Notes under the pieces: model-generated
What the model saw: the letters and a program-made list of their open reading frames with translations, nothing else
Told to the model about the DNA's origin: nothing
Databases searched by the model: none
Made by a program: the position numbers and the translations under genes
Shown: positions 35,268-42,914 of the stretch, piece after piece
Numbering within the stretch: position 1 is the stretch's first letter
How the letters are laid out: every line of letters begins with the position of its first letter
Assembly: GCF_018613155.1 (NCBI RefSeq)
Contig: NZ_JAGGQU010000038.1
Coordinates: 1 to 64,000 of the forward strand
Direction: 5' to 3'
DNA: 64,000 nt
From: Bacillus sp. ISL-55
GTDB taxonomy: Bacteria; Bacillota; Bacilli; Bacillales; Cytobacillaceae

Positions 35268-36965
35268 TTAGTAAGTTCTTTGCTCCCAGCCTTCTCCTGA
35301 AAACTCAGGCTCAACCTTTTTACCATCAGAAGTTACTAGACTAATATTGTCCACATACCAGCCGCGGCCATTTGTATAACTGTCTGTTTGGTAGCGGAAA
35401 CGGATGTGCTTAGTCCCTGCTGGAATTTCAACTTGCTCTGAATTCCAATCTATACTGCTTCCTGTAAAAATAGCTGCTTGCTGCCAGCTTTCACCGTCTT
35501 CTGAGATCTCCAGATAACCATAATCTGCATCATTTTCAATCCGATGCCAGGTGTCGAATGATAGTTTAGCAGACTTTTCAAGTTTTACCTCTGCTGTCAT
35601 CGTGCGTTGGAGTTTGTCTCCATATCCTGAAAACCACGCAGACCCATCCGGAATGTTAACCGGGATTGAATCGGCAACCTGTCTTGCCAGCTGTCTCCGT
35701 GCGACATTCGTGGAAACCGTGCTGCGGCTTGGATGGACTCTGTTGGTGAGCAGGATAGCAATTGTGCCATTATTCCTGTTCACGACGATTGAAGTTCCGG
35801 TATAACCTGTATGGCCAAGTGAAGTACCTTCTGATAAGGCATCCATGAACCAGCCCTGAGCTAGCTCCCAGCCTAATCCATGGTCATCACCAGGGAACTC
35901 TGGGATTTGGTTTTCAACAATCATTTCTACGGTTTCTGGCTTTAAAATGACTTCGCTTCCATAACGGCCGTCATTCAAATACATATGGGCAAGCTTTGCC
36001 AGATCCTCCGCTGTCGAGAACACTCCTGCATGCCCGGCAACACCATCCAGTGACCAGGCGTTTTCGTCATGAACTTCACCCCAGACCATTCCGCGATGAA
36101 GCGCTGGCTGGTATTCTGTGGCGGCGATCCGCTTTTTCAGTGAAGCCGGCGGATTGTACATCGTATCAGCCATTCCCAGCGGCTCTGTTATATTCTCTTT
36201 GACAAACTCATCCTGGCGCTGGCCAGAGAGCCTTTCGATCAACAAACCGAGTGTGATCATGTTGAGGTCGCTGTATGTATAAGTACTGCCCGGCTCATTA
36301 TTTAGCGGATGCTCTAACACAAAATTCATTCTGTCCTCTCGGCTGCTTCCTTTTGTATAAAGAGGCACCCATGCAGTGAAACCAGATGTGTGGGTAAGGA
36401 GCTGCCTGATGGTGACGTCTTCTTTTCCATTGGCGGCGAACTCAGGAATATGCTTAGAAACTTTATCATCGAGTTCAAATCTGCCCTGGTCATATAAAAT
36501 CATCGCCGCAGTGGTCGTAAAAATTTTACTGATAGAAGCAAGATCAAAGATTGTATCCTCCTCCATCTTGATTGGTTCACTAGATTCAGTGAACTGGTCA
36601 TCTTCATATCTGTAGGCAAAACCATAGGCTTCCTGCTTCACGATATGGCCGCGGCGGGCGACGAATGCGACAGCCCCTGGCATCACGCCGTCAGCAATCA
36701 TTTTTTCCATATGCCCGTCGATCTCGTCAAGCGGCTGCTGTACCATCCCCGCTCCCCGAACCGACCCTCTATGGAGCACTGGCGATAAAGGGCCTGGCTT
36801 GTCCCATGAAAAGACAGGATGGACTTCCTTGAAGCCACCTTTGCCCTCCCGCTGTTCAATTGAAACCCCTGGTGCCTGATTGCCTTCCGCAAATGATACC
36901 GGAATCATCACTCCTGTACCGAGAACTGCTGCCGTTAAGGCAATTGATAGTCGTTTGTTCTTCAT
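35268..36965 (-). CDS. amiE: exported N-acetylmuramyl-L-alanine amidase of the beta-lactamase fold (AmiE-like)
   Basis: This 565-residue protein has a signal peptide (to about residue 26) and a serine beta-lactamase-like domain with Ser144-Ile-Ser-Lys147 (DLASISKIF), Tyr231 (TYSDLN) and a GHTG box. A C-terminal beta-rich domain (about 430-565) looks carbohydrate-binding. In B. subtilis the homologue removes the peptide from MurNAc ahead of NagZ and NamZ. Other beta-lactamase-fold hydrolases look alike, so the name rests mainly on operon order. AAAAGGAGG precedes the ATG. Confidence 0.85.
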   Translation of the reverse strand: MKNKRLSIALTAAVLGTGVMIPVSFAEGNQAPGVSIEQREGKGGFKEVHPVFSWDKPGPLSPVLHRGSVRGAGMVQQPLDEIDGHMEKMIADGVMPGAVAFVARRGHIVKQEAYGFAYRYEDDQFTESSEPIKMEEDTIFDLASISKIFTTTAAMILYDQGRFELDDKVSKHIPEFAANGKEDVTIRQLLTHTSGFTAWVPLYTKGSSREDRMNFVLEHPLNNEPGSTYTYSDLNMITLGLLIERLSGQRQDEFVKENITEPLGMADTMYNPPASLKKRIAATEYQPALHRGMVWGEVHDENAWSLDGVAGHAGVFSTAEDLAKLAHMYLNDGRYGSEVILKPETVEMIVENQIPEFPGDDHGLGWELAQGWFMDALSEGTSLGHTGYTGTSIVVNRNNGTIAILLTNRVHPSRSTVSTNVARRQLARQVADSIPVNIPDGSAWFSGYGDKLQRTMTAEVKLEKSAKLSFDTWHRIENDADYGYLEISEDGESWQQAAIFTGSSIDWNSEQVEIPAGTKHIRFRYQTDSYTNGRGWYVDNISLVTSDGKKVEPEFSGEGWEQRTY

Positions 36966-37053
36966 GTTTCCTCCTTTTCCGAGCTATTGCTCCATTAATC
37001 TAGTAAACTTTGAAAAGGCTTTCATGTTGTAACCTTAGACTATCTAAATAACA

Positions 37054-37079
37054 GTATAGATGTCTATACCACTATAGAC
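37054..37079. promoter_or_regulatory. overlapping palindromes, dre-like operator
   Basis: GTATAGA-TG-TCTATAC (37054-37069) overlaps GTCTATA-CCAC-TATAGAC (37062-37079). Read on the minus strand it contains AGTGGTATAGAC, close to the first 12 bases of the dre site AGTGGTCTAGACCACT bound by NagR/DasR-type GntR repressors. It lies about 90-115 bp upstream of amiE. Confidence 0.55.
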
Positions 37080-37101
37080 CCAACCCTCCTGATAAATAGA
37101 A

Positions 37102-37129
37102 AAATCCCGGGACTGCTCTCCCGGGATTT
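37102..37129 (-). terminator. terminator of the HIT gene
   Basis: AAATCCCGGG/CCCGGGATTT with A and T flanks lies between the HIT gene and the amiE operon. Confidence 0.8.
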
Positions 37130-37195
37130 TAGAATCATTTTTGTAAAAATATTCAAATATTTTGCAGGGATTTTCCCAACATCAAACTTCGTGAA

Positions 37196-37591
37196 TTATT
37201 TTCGCTTATTCTCCTTTTGTTTGATCCAATACCTGATCCCCTTACCTGCAAGAGGTTCATCCTTGAAACGCGGTATGACATGCAAATGGGCATGGAAAAT
37301 CGATTGTCCTCCAGCCCTTCCCGTATTCCATCCAACACTGTAGCCGTCCGGAGTATACTTATCGTCAAGAAATCTTTTTGCACCAAGCAGTAACTCCCGC
37401 GAATCCTTCCACTCCTGTTCAGTTAACTCAAAGACGTTCTGCTTATGAAGCTTCGGGATAATCAGCCCGCTCCCCTGCAGGACCTGCTGCTCAGACTCCT
37501 TCTGGATGAAGTAACAGGTTTCATTCTCTAGTACAATTTCTTGCTCTTCATCTGCATGTACATTGCAATATGGGCAATTGTCATGGTACAT
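37196..37591 (-). CDS. HIT-family nucleotide hydrolase
   Basis: This 131-residue histidine-triad protein has the motif HAHLHVIPR at about residues 101-109 and an N-terminal CPYC pair, probably a zinc site. Members hydrolyse nucleotide phosphoramidates or dinucleoside polyphosphates; the exact substrate is unknown. GGAGGCAC precedes the ATG. It is a lone gene, with the 13-copy repeat array beginning about 100 bp upstream. Confidence 0.88.
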   Translation of the reverse strand: MYHDNCPYCNVHADEEQEIVLENETCYFIQKESEQQVLQGSGLIIPKLHKQNVFELTEQEWKDSRELLLGAKRFLDDKYTPDGYSVGWNTGRAGGQSIFHAHLHVIPRFKDEPLAGKGIRYWIKQKENKRK

Positions 37592-37699
37592 CTTTTAGTG
37601 CCTCCATTCCCACTAATTTACTAATCATGCGTATCTTCTTGTTCATGGAATACCTGCATAATAAAACGGACTTACTCTCGATAATCGCGGAATACATTT

Positions 37700-38365
37700 G
37701 CGTCACAGTAAAACCATTTTCTTGACAGCTTTGCCCCTTAATCTTGAAACCTGTCACAATAAACCCGGTTTCTTGACAGCTTTGGGCCTTAACCCCTGAA
37801 ACCTGTCATAATAATCCCGGTTTCTTGACAGCTTTGGGCCCTAACCCCTGAAACCTGTCATAATAATCGCATTTTCTTGACAGCTTTGAGCCTTAACCCC
37901 TGAAACCTGTCACAATAACCGCGTTTTCTTGACAGCTTTGGGCCTTAACCTCCGAAACCTGTCACAATAAACCCGGTTTCTTGACAGCTTTAAGCCTAAA
38001 ACCATGAAACCTGTCACAATAAACCCGGTTTCTTGACAGCTTTAAGCCTAAAACCATGAAACCTGTCACAATAAACCCGGTTTCTTGACAGCTTTGAGCC
38101 TAAAACCATGAAACCTGTCATAATAAACCCGGTTTCTTGACAGCTTTCGGCCTAAAACCATGAAACCTGTCACAATAAACCCGGTTTCTTGACAGCTTTG
38201 AGCCTAAAACCATGAAACCTGTCATAATAAACCCGGTTTCTTGACAGCTTTGGGCCTAAAACCATGAAACCTGTCACAATAAACCCGTTTTCTTGACAGC
38301 TTTGCGCCTTAACCACTGAAACCTGTCATAATAATTTGCGTTTTCTTGACAGCTTTGTTCACTAC
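37700..38365. repeat. thirteen-copy tandem array, 52-bp period (CTGTCA/TGACAG)
   Basis: The TTGACAGC motif recurs at 37722, 37773, 37825, 37877, 37929, 37981, 38033, 38085, 38137, 38189, 38241, 38293 and 38346. Each unit reads roughly GAAACCTGTCA, CAATAAACCC, GGTTTCTTGACAG, CTTTGAGCCTAAAACCAT. CTGTCA pairs with TGACAG and GAAACC pairs with GGTTTC, the two pairings being interleaved. Units in the middle are nearly identical, and the flanks have drifted. No other feature is visible in 37592-38539. Confidence 0.97.
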
Positions 38366-38539
38366 AACCTGAAACTTCTTAGTTATTCGTTAAAAACTTT
38401 ATACTTCGTGGAATTTGAATATGGATAAAACACTAGGTATCTCGCCTTATCCATGAGCTGTTGTTTTCCCAACCCACCTATATAGCAACTTTTTTCCTAT
38501 ATCAATTGATGCTCCAACTTCGATTAACGAAGTGAATCT

Positions 38540-38758
38540 TTATTTTTCATTACTTTTTTTACCTAACTTATTAAGCCAGGTTTCATAAAACTGATATACA
38601 AACCCAGCAGCGACGAAACCAATCAACAGCATGATGACTGAAAGCGTCTTTCTGACCCACGTGATGTCAATAAAAAGGAACAGTGCTCCAGCTACCGCCA
38701 AGGAAATGAATATGATGAGCCACCTTCTGATAATCATTGAATCCTTATCCTTGCTCAT
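38540..38758 (-). CDS. small membrane protein of unknown function
   Basis: This 72-residue protein has two hydrophobic segments (about residues 13-31 and 36-55) flanked by charged ends. AGGTGTGAG lies ahead of the ATG. I do not recognise a family. It may be transcribed alone. Confidence 0.6.
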   Translation of the reverse strand: MSKDKDSMIIRRWLIIFISLAVAGALFLFIDITWVRKTLSVIMLLIGFVAAGFVYQFYETWLNKLGKKSNEK

Positions 38759-38819
38759 TTCTCACACCTGCCTTCCTTATTTACTAATACGTAATAAGTG
38801 ATAACAGGTTTCAAAAAAA

Positions 38820-38837
38820 GGGCCCAAAATAGGACCC
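38820..38837 (-). terminator. DinB gene terminator
   Basis: GGGTCC/GGGCCC on the minus strand is followed by seven T. Confidence 0.65.
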
Positions 38838-38850
38838 TGCTACATTATAT

Positions 38851-39300
38851 CTATACTAATTTTCTCATCGCATGAATTTGGCCAAGGTGATAGGCTTCAT
38901 GGAATAGTGCCATGTTGGCTAGCTCTCCAAAAGTCTCCAGACCCAGGAATGGCTTCTTGAGCTTTTCTTCCAGTATTGAAGCAGGCACTTCCTTGATCCT
39001 TCCCAGCTGAGCTCTCAATTGGTCAGTCAATACCTCAACAGAAGGAACATCTCCTGTCCACTCGGATGGTCGGGTACCATTTCCGAATAACTCTATGTAG
39101 TTCGCAGGAAGATGATTTGATTTTTTCGGGAATCCCATCATGAACTGTTCAGTAACTGTCAGGACATGCCCTATGTGCCAGTGGATGTTATTGTTGAAGC
39201 CTTCTGGCTGCACACTTGCCTGTTCAGCAGTGATACCCTCAATGTTTTTTAAAAAAGAACCTCTCGTTAATTCAAACTGCTTAAATAAAAGCTCGCTCAT
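38851..39300 (-). CDS. DinB-family four-helix protein
   Basis: This 149-residue protein belongs to the DinB/YfiT-like superfamily, with the metal-binding pattern His (NIHWHIGHVL, about residue 41) and paired His near the C-terminus (FHEAYHLGQIHAM). Some members are thiol transferases for bacillithiol or mycothiol; the role here is unassigned. AAGGGGAAGGG lies ahead of the ATG. Confidence 0.82.
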   Translation of the reverse strand: MSELLFKQFELTRGSFLKNIEGITAEQASVQPEGFNNNIHWHIGHVLTVTEQFMMGFPKKSNHLPANYIELFGNGTRPSEWTGDVPSVEVLTDQLRAQLGRIKEVPASILEEKLKKPFLGLETFGELANMALFHEAYHLGQIHAMRKLV

Positions 39301-39556
39301 ATTTCCCTTCCCCTTTCCAGCTTGTACTTCGTCCTATATTTATTCTATATATTCCCAATATATGCAGCAAGGAAAAAGACAGATTTTACAAATACCCCTA
39401 AATGTATTTTATTCCAATAAAGGAAATTCATTGACAAAATTTGTTCAAAACATTATGGCTGATATGTGTCTTCACAGTTTTTTCACAGATTTCCATACAT
39501 TGCTTTGATATCTTATAAGTGTAATAATAATTCATTTTTGAAGGGAAGCGATTTAG

Positions 39557-40072
39557 ATGTTCGCTAAATGGTTAAGAGAAAACAATATTGCTGCTGGTCT
39601 GTTGACTGTGATTCGTGTTTGGCTGGGTTACAATTGGATGACTGCTGGATGGGGAAAATTAACTGGTGAAGGATTCGACGCAACTGGATATTTAAAGAAT
39701 GCTGTTGCCAATCCAGTAAAAGGTCCAGACGGAAATGCAGTATATGGCTGGTACGTGAACTTCCTTGAAAGCTTTGCACTTCCGAACATTGAATTATTCA
39801 ACTTTATCGTACCGCTAGGCGAATTCCTTGTTGGTCTTGGTTTAATACTTGGAACACTGACAACTGCTGCCATGTTCTTCGGCCTGGTAATGAACTTCAG
39901 CTTCTTCCTTGCTGGAACTGTATCTCATAACCCAACTGACATCTTCTTCGGCTTCATCATCCTGTTCGCTGGTTACAACGCTGGCAAGTACGGCTTGGAC
40001 CGCTGGGTGGTTCCTTTCATCCGCAAGACTGTTTTCAAACAAACACCAGAAGCTGCACATAAATCTGCTTAA
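39557..40072 (+). CDS. DoxX-family membrane protein, paralogue 1
   Basis: This 171-residue protein has four hydrophobic segments and belongs to the DoxX group. Its signature stretches are GYNWMTAGWGKLTGEGFDATG, VPLGEFLVGLGLILGTLTTAAMFFG and VSHNPTDIFFGFIILFAGYNAG. The family is tied to quinone-linked redox chemistry in some organisms, but function here is unknown. GAAGGGAAGCG precedes the ATG. It is nearly identical to the gene at 50453, including the 5-prime leader, and close to that at 51547. Two TTCACAG half-sites lie upstream. Confidence 0.85.
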   Translation: MFAKWLRENNIAAGLLTVIRVWLGYNWMTAGWGKLTGEGFDATGYLKNAVANPVKGPDGNAVYGWYVNFLESFALPNIELFNFIVPLGEFLVGLGLILGTLTTAAMFFGLVMNFSFFLAGTVSHNPTDIFFGFIILFAGYNAGKYGLDRWVVPFIRKTVFKQTPEAAHKSA

Positions 40073-40082
40073 CAATATAGAT

Positions 40083-40112
40083 AATGCCCTCCACCATTAG
40101 GCAGAGGGCATT
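40083..40112. terminator. bidirectional terminator
   Basis: AATGCCCTC/GAGGGCATT lies between the convergent DoxX and MazG-like genes, with T-runs. Confidence 0.85.
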
Positions 40113-40114
40113 TT

Positions 40115-40450
40115 TTACATAGATTTCTCCTCAATTGTTTTGAGCATGATCTTTTTCCTGAAGCCGCCGCTGCGAGTCTTCTTAAGCTGGCGCATGAACT
40201 CCAATTCAGATTCCGTAATGCCTCGATGATCGGCAATCGCATATACCACTTCAAGCAAGTCAACGACCTCACTCAATAGCCTGTCTGTTCCAGTATTTCG
40301 GAACTTCTCAACTTCCTCATTGAACTTTTCCATAAGTTTTTCACTATATTGACTTCCATCCAAAATTTCAAATTCTACATTTTTTCCTTTTTCCTTCATC
40401 AAATCTGGAAAATAGTCTCTAACAAGCTTGTTATATTCCTTTTTCTCCAT
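40115..40450 (-). CDS. MazG/HisE-like nucleotide pyrophosphohydrolase
   Basis: This 111-residue all-alpha protein resembles phosphoribosyl-ATP pyrophosphohydrolase-like house-cleaning enzymes. The N-terminal YNKLVRDYFPDLM and the metal-site pattern EEVEKF followed by EVVDLLEVVYAIA fit the superfamily. Substrates are probably non-canonical NTPs (inference). AAAGGGGAA precedes the ATG. Confidence 0.82.
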   Translation of the reverse strand: MEKKEYNKLVRDYFPDLMKEKGKNVEFEILDGSQYSEKLMEKFNEEVEKFRNTGTDRLLSEVVDLLEVVYAIADHRGITESELEFMRQLKKTRSGGFRKKIMLKTIEEKSM

Positions 40451-40562
40451 GTGTCGATTCCCCTTTAGCTGTCCTATTGATAAACATAACCTTTATTCGA
40501 GAGGTTCAAACACTTTTTAAAACAGGTTTAGGGGACTTCCAAAATAAATAGAGTAATAGAAA

Positions 40563-40588
40563 AAGCCTGCGGACCGGTCCACAGGCTT
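40563..40588 (-). terminator. terminator of the small coiled-coil gene
   Basis: AAGCCTG/CAGGCTT with a GC-rich inner stem lies after the stop of the gene at 40602, followed by T on the minus strand. Confidence 0.75.
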
Positions 40589-40601
40589 TCAAAGTCAATT
40601 T

Positions 40602-40826
40602 TCACACTACATAATCTTCTGTTAATTTACTGCAGGCATTCGATAGATTTTGCAAACATTCCATCCTTAGCTTCTCGTCACAGATAAAATCGTTCCGAAG
40701 CTCTTCTTCCAGCTTCATTTGGATTTGCTGGATTTCTTCCCGAAATTTCTCGCGTTTTTCGATCTCTGTTAAGTGAAATTCAATTTCCTGTTCAAAATAC
40801 TCTACCGTTCCAAATAAAACAGTCAA
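40602..40826 (-). CDS. small coiled-coil protein downstream of a c-di-GMP riboswitch
   Basis: This protein of 74 residues has a strongly helical, heptad-like middle (EIEFHLTEIEKREKFREEIQQIQMKLEEELRNDF) and two cysteines. I place the start at TTG with GGTGGAGG five bases upstream; a GTG four codons earlier and an ATG at 40910 are alternatives. It has its own terminator. About 270 bp upstream on the same strand lies a c-di-GMP-I riboswitch, so expression is probably tied to the motile/sessile switch. I recognise no family. Confidence 0.55.
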   Translation of the reverse strand: MTVLFGTVEYFEQEIEFHLTEIEKREKFREEIQQIQMKLEEELRNDFICDEKLRMECLQNLSNACSKLTEDYVV

Positions 40827-41005
40827 CGATTCCTCCACCTTCCGTAAAATTTTAATCCTATGTGATAAAACCAAACCTGCCAAAAGGATTATTTTATTTC
40901 GTCCTGTCAAGTTACTTAAGTATTATTTATCCTTTCTCGCAATCGGCAAACGTGAATTTCAGGTCTTTTTGCAATATTGAGCAGAAAGGGACATTCCAAA
41001 TAAAA

Positions 41006-41030
41006 AAAATCCCCAAAAAGATGGCGGATT
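41006..41030 (-). terminator. riboswitch expression-platform terminator
   Basis: On the minus strand AAATCC, a loop of about 11 nt, and GGATTT are followed by a long T-run. It lies about 65 nt after the aptamer. Confidence 0.65.
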
Positions 41031-41092
41031 TTTTTCGACAAGTGGTAAAACAAACCTTTTACCTATCTTTTTATTTGCATCCGATCTTTTTT

Positions 41093-41163
41093 GGCAACCC
41101 GACGATCATAGCGAAACGCCTTAGACTCGTGGCTTTGCGTCCTTACCTTTCGATAAGTTTGCC
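41093..41163 (-). promoter_or_regulatory. c-di-GMP class I (GEMM) riboswitch
   Basis: On the minus strand the element begins GGCAAAC, then a stem CTTATC-GAAA-GGTAAG with a GAAA tetraloop. GGACGCAAAGCC, a second stem with CTAAGGCGTTTCGC, and the closing CGGGTTGCC follow. GGCAA pairs with TTGCC at the ends. All conserved GEMM-I parts are in order. Confidence 0.92.
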
Positions 41164-41181
41164 TTTTTCAGTTCTACTAAA

Positions 41182-41210
41182 AATATAAATCTTTAGAACC
41201 ATTTATTCAA
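41182..41210 (-). promoter_or_regulatory. promoter of the c-di-GMP riboswitch transcript
   Basis: On the minus strand TTGAAT (41210-41205) and TATATT (41187-41182) are separated by exactly 17 bp and end about 19 bp before the aptamer. Confidence 0.65.
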
Positions 41211-41446
41211 CAAAATTCGCCAATTAATTACAAATATAAGTCTATTTTCCTATAAAAGATTGTTAAGAAAACTTTTCGGCGATAGTTTAATAGTCGCGGA
41301 TTGGTAGACAAGGCTTTGTGGAAAGGCAGGGCCGGTTAGGATTCGATTGTTTTAACAATGTAATATAGCAGCAATCTCTATGTAAAATTCACTTGCTAGA
41401 ATAGAGAGAAGAAGCTTTATTACAGGCGAACGGCAGGAGGATCCGT
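41211..41446. other. intergenic region with unexplained GC-richer block
   Basis: Between the riboswitch promoter and the next + strand gene, bases 41294-41343 are GC-richer than their surroundings, and a perfect palindrome ATTGTT-TT-AACAAT lies at 41346-41359. No gene or known RNA family was recognised. Confidence 0.4.
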
Positions 41447-41791
41447 ATGGAACAGCATGTTAAGATGTCGCTAGATGCATGGAAAGCAGAGATTGAAGAA
41501 ATTCTCAAAGAGATTGATGCGGAATATGAAGAAGTGAAGAATGAGCTACAGGTGTATACATATAAATTCAACATTACAAAGCAGGTTGTTCAGTCAACCG
41601 TTAATCCCGATTTGAACAGGAAGATTCGCGAATTGTACCATCAGCCATTTGAGGAGAAGTTCAATGATCTGAAGGAATATATCAAGGAACTGGAAGAGAA
41701 AAAAAGAGTCTTCCAAATGTTCACCGATAAAATCGACAAAGTCACTGAAAAAGAAGAAACACCACATTTTGCAGTTGCTCAATCGGAGTAA
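41447..41791 (+). CDS. coiled-coil protein of unknown function
   Basis: This 114-residue, highly charged protein is predicted to be almost wholly helical, with heptad-like runs (AEIEEILKEIDAEYEEVKNELQVY and FNDLKEYIKELEEKKRVFQ). It is soluble and has no cysteines. AGGAGG five bases upstream of the ATG and the following terminator support it. No family recognised. It diverges from the riboswitch-controlled gene. Confidence 0.7.
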   Translation: MEQHVKMSLDAWKAEIEEILKEIDAEYEEVKNELQVYTYKFNITKQVVQSTVNPDLNRKIRELYHQPFEEKFNDLKEYIKELEEKKRVFQMFTDKIDKVTEKEETPHFAVAQSE

Positions 41792-41796
41792 AATGA

Positions 41797-41829
41797 AAGC
41801 CTGGCTGATGATAAATATCAGCCAGGCTT
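41797..41829. terminator. bidirectional terminator
   Basis: AAGCCTGGCTGAT pairs with ATCAGCCAGGCTT, followed by six T. It serves both the coiled-coil gene and nadE. Confidence 0.9.
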
Positions 41830-41836
41830 TTTTGTT

Positions 41837-42658
41837 TTATTTCTTCCACCATGAATCAAACATGGATGCGGGCACATGCCGTTTATGCTCTGATGTAAGA
41901 TATCTTTTCTCAATTTTTGCTGCATCTGCTTCGTCAATTTGCTTTCCTTCCAGGTAATCATCGATTGCTTCATAGCTCACACCAAGCTCGGTTTCATCTG
42001 CCTGGAGCGGCTTGTTGTCCAGAAGGTCAGCCGTCGGCTCTTTGAGGTATAATCTTGGTTCTGCATTCAATGCTTTGAGCAGTTCCCTTCCCTGTCTCTT
42101 GTTCAATCCGGTTAGCGGCAGCAAGTCAGCTCCGCCATCACCGAATTTTGTGAAGAATCCTGTCACGGCCTCAGCGGCATGGTCGGTACCAATCACAAGC
42201 AAACCTTCCTGACCGGCAATCGCATATTGCGTGATCATCCTCATCCGTGCTTTTGCGTTACCTTTGTTAAAATCGGTCATTTTATCACCAATAGCATCCT
42301 CAAACTGCGTGTTAAAAGTGTCTACCGCTGGCTGGATGTTGAAAGTGATCGTTTTATCAGGCTGGATGAACTTCAGCGCTTTCTGTGCATCATCTTCATC
42401 CTTTTGCACTGAGTACGGAAGTCTTACTGCAACGAATTTGGCATCAGTACCCTCCGAACGCAGTTCCTCGGCTGCGAGCTGTGCTAATCTTCCGGCAAGA
42501 GTTGAATCCTGGCCTCCACTTATTCCAAGAACGAATCCTTTTGCTTTTGAAACTTGTAAGTACTCCTTGAGGAAGTCAATTCTGTTCCTGATTTCCTCCT
42601 GAGGATCAATTTCCGGACGGACATTCAACGCTTCTATAATCTGTTTTTGCAAGCTCAT
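41837..42658 (-). CDS. nadE: ammonia-dependent NAD+ synthetase
   Basis: This 273-residue N-type ATP pyrophosphatase converts nicotinate adenine dinucleotide to NAD with ammonia and ATP. The P-loop [15 protein letters not shown] (about residue 46), the [26 protein letters not shown] motif and the C-terminal KRHVPASMF match NadE without a glutaminase domain. AGGAGG precedes the ATG. It is a single gene. Confidence 0.96.
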   Translation of the reverse strand: MSLQKQIIEALNVRPEIDPQEEIRNRIDFLKEYLQVSKAKGFVLGISGGQDSTLAGRLAQLAAEELRSEGTDAKFVAVRLPYSVQKDEDDAQKALKFIQPDKTITFNIQPAVDTFNTQFEDAIGDKMTDFNKGNAKARMRMITQYAIAGQEGLLVIGTDHAAEAVTGFFTKFGDGGADLLPLTGLNKRQGRELLKALNAEPRLYLKEPTADLLDNKPLQADETELGVSYEAIDDYLEGKQIDEADAAKIEKRYLTSEHKRHVPASMFDSWWKK

Positions 42659-42914
42659 AATAAACCTCCTAAATCACTATTAACTATTCATCATGCTCTT
42701 TTGCTAATTCAGGTTAGAACACCATTATAAAAAGAGCATATCCCTTAAAAAGTTTAAAGTCCAGATGTTGGTCAGGAAATCTCACATCACGATTAATAGG
42801 TTCACGCTTTATTTTACCCAATAGCTTGTTGTTCGTAACATTTTGTCCTGCTAGATTTTTTTGCTAGACTATAACTTATACTATAAAAGCTTAATCAAAA
42901 TGGAGGCATTCACA

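Noticed and set aside
37700-38365. Possible CRISPR array
   Set aside because: The whole 52-bp unit is repeated; there are no unique spacers between conserved repeats and no cas genes. The same holds for the arrays at 23.7, 27.9, 51.0 and 55.2 kb.
39470-39500. Full Rex/FNR site before DoxX paralogue 1
   Set aside because: Only two direct TTCACAG half-sites are present; they do not form the inverted repeat, so I did not annotate a box.
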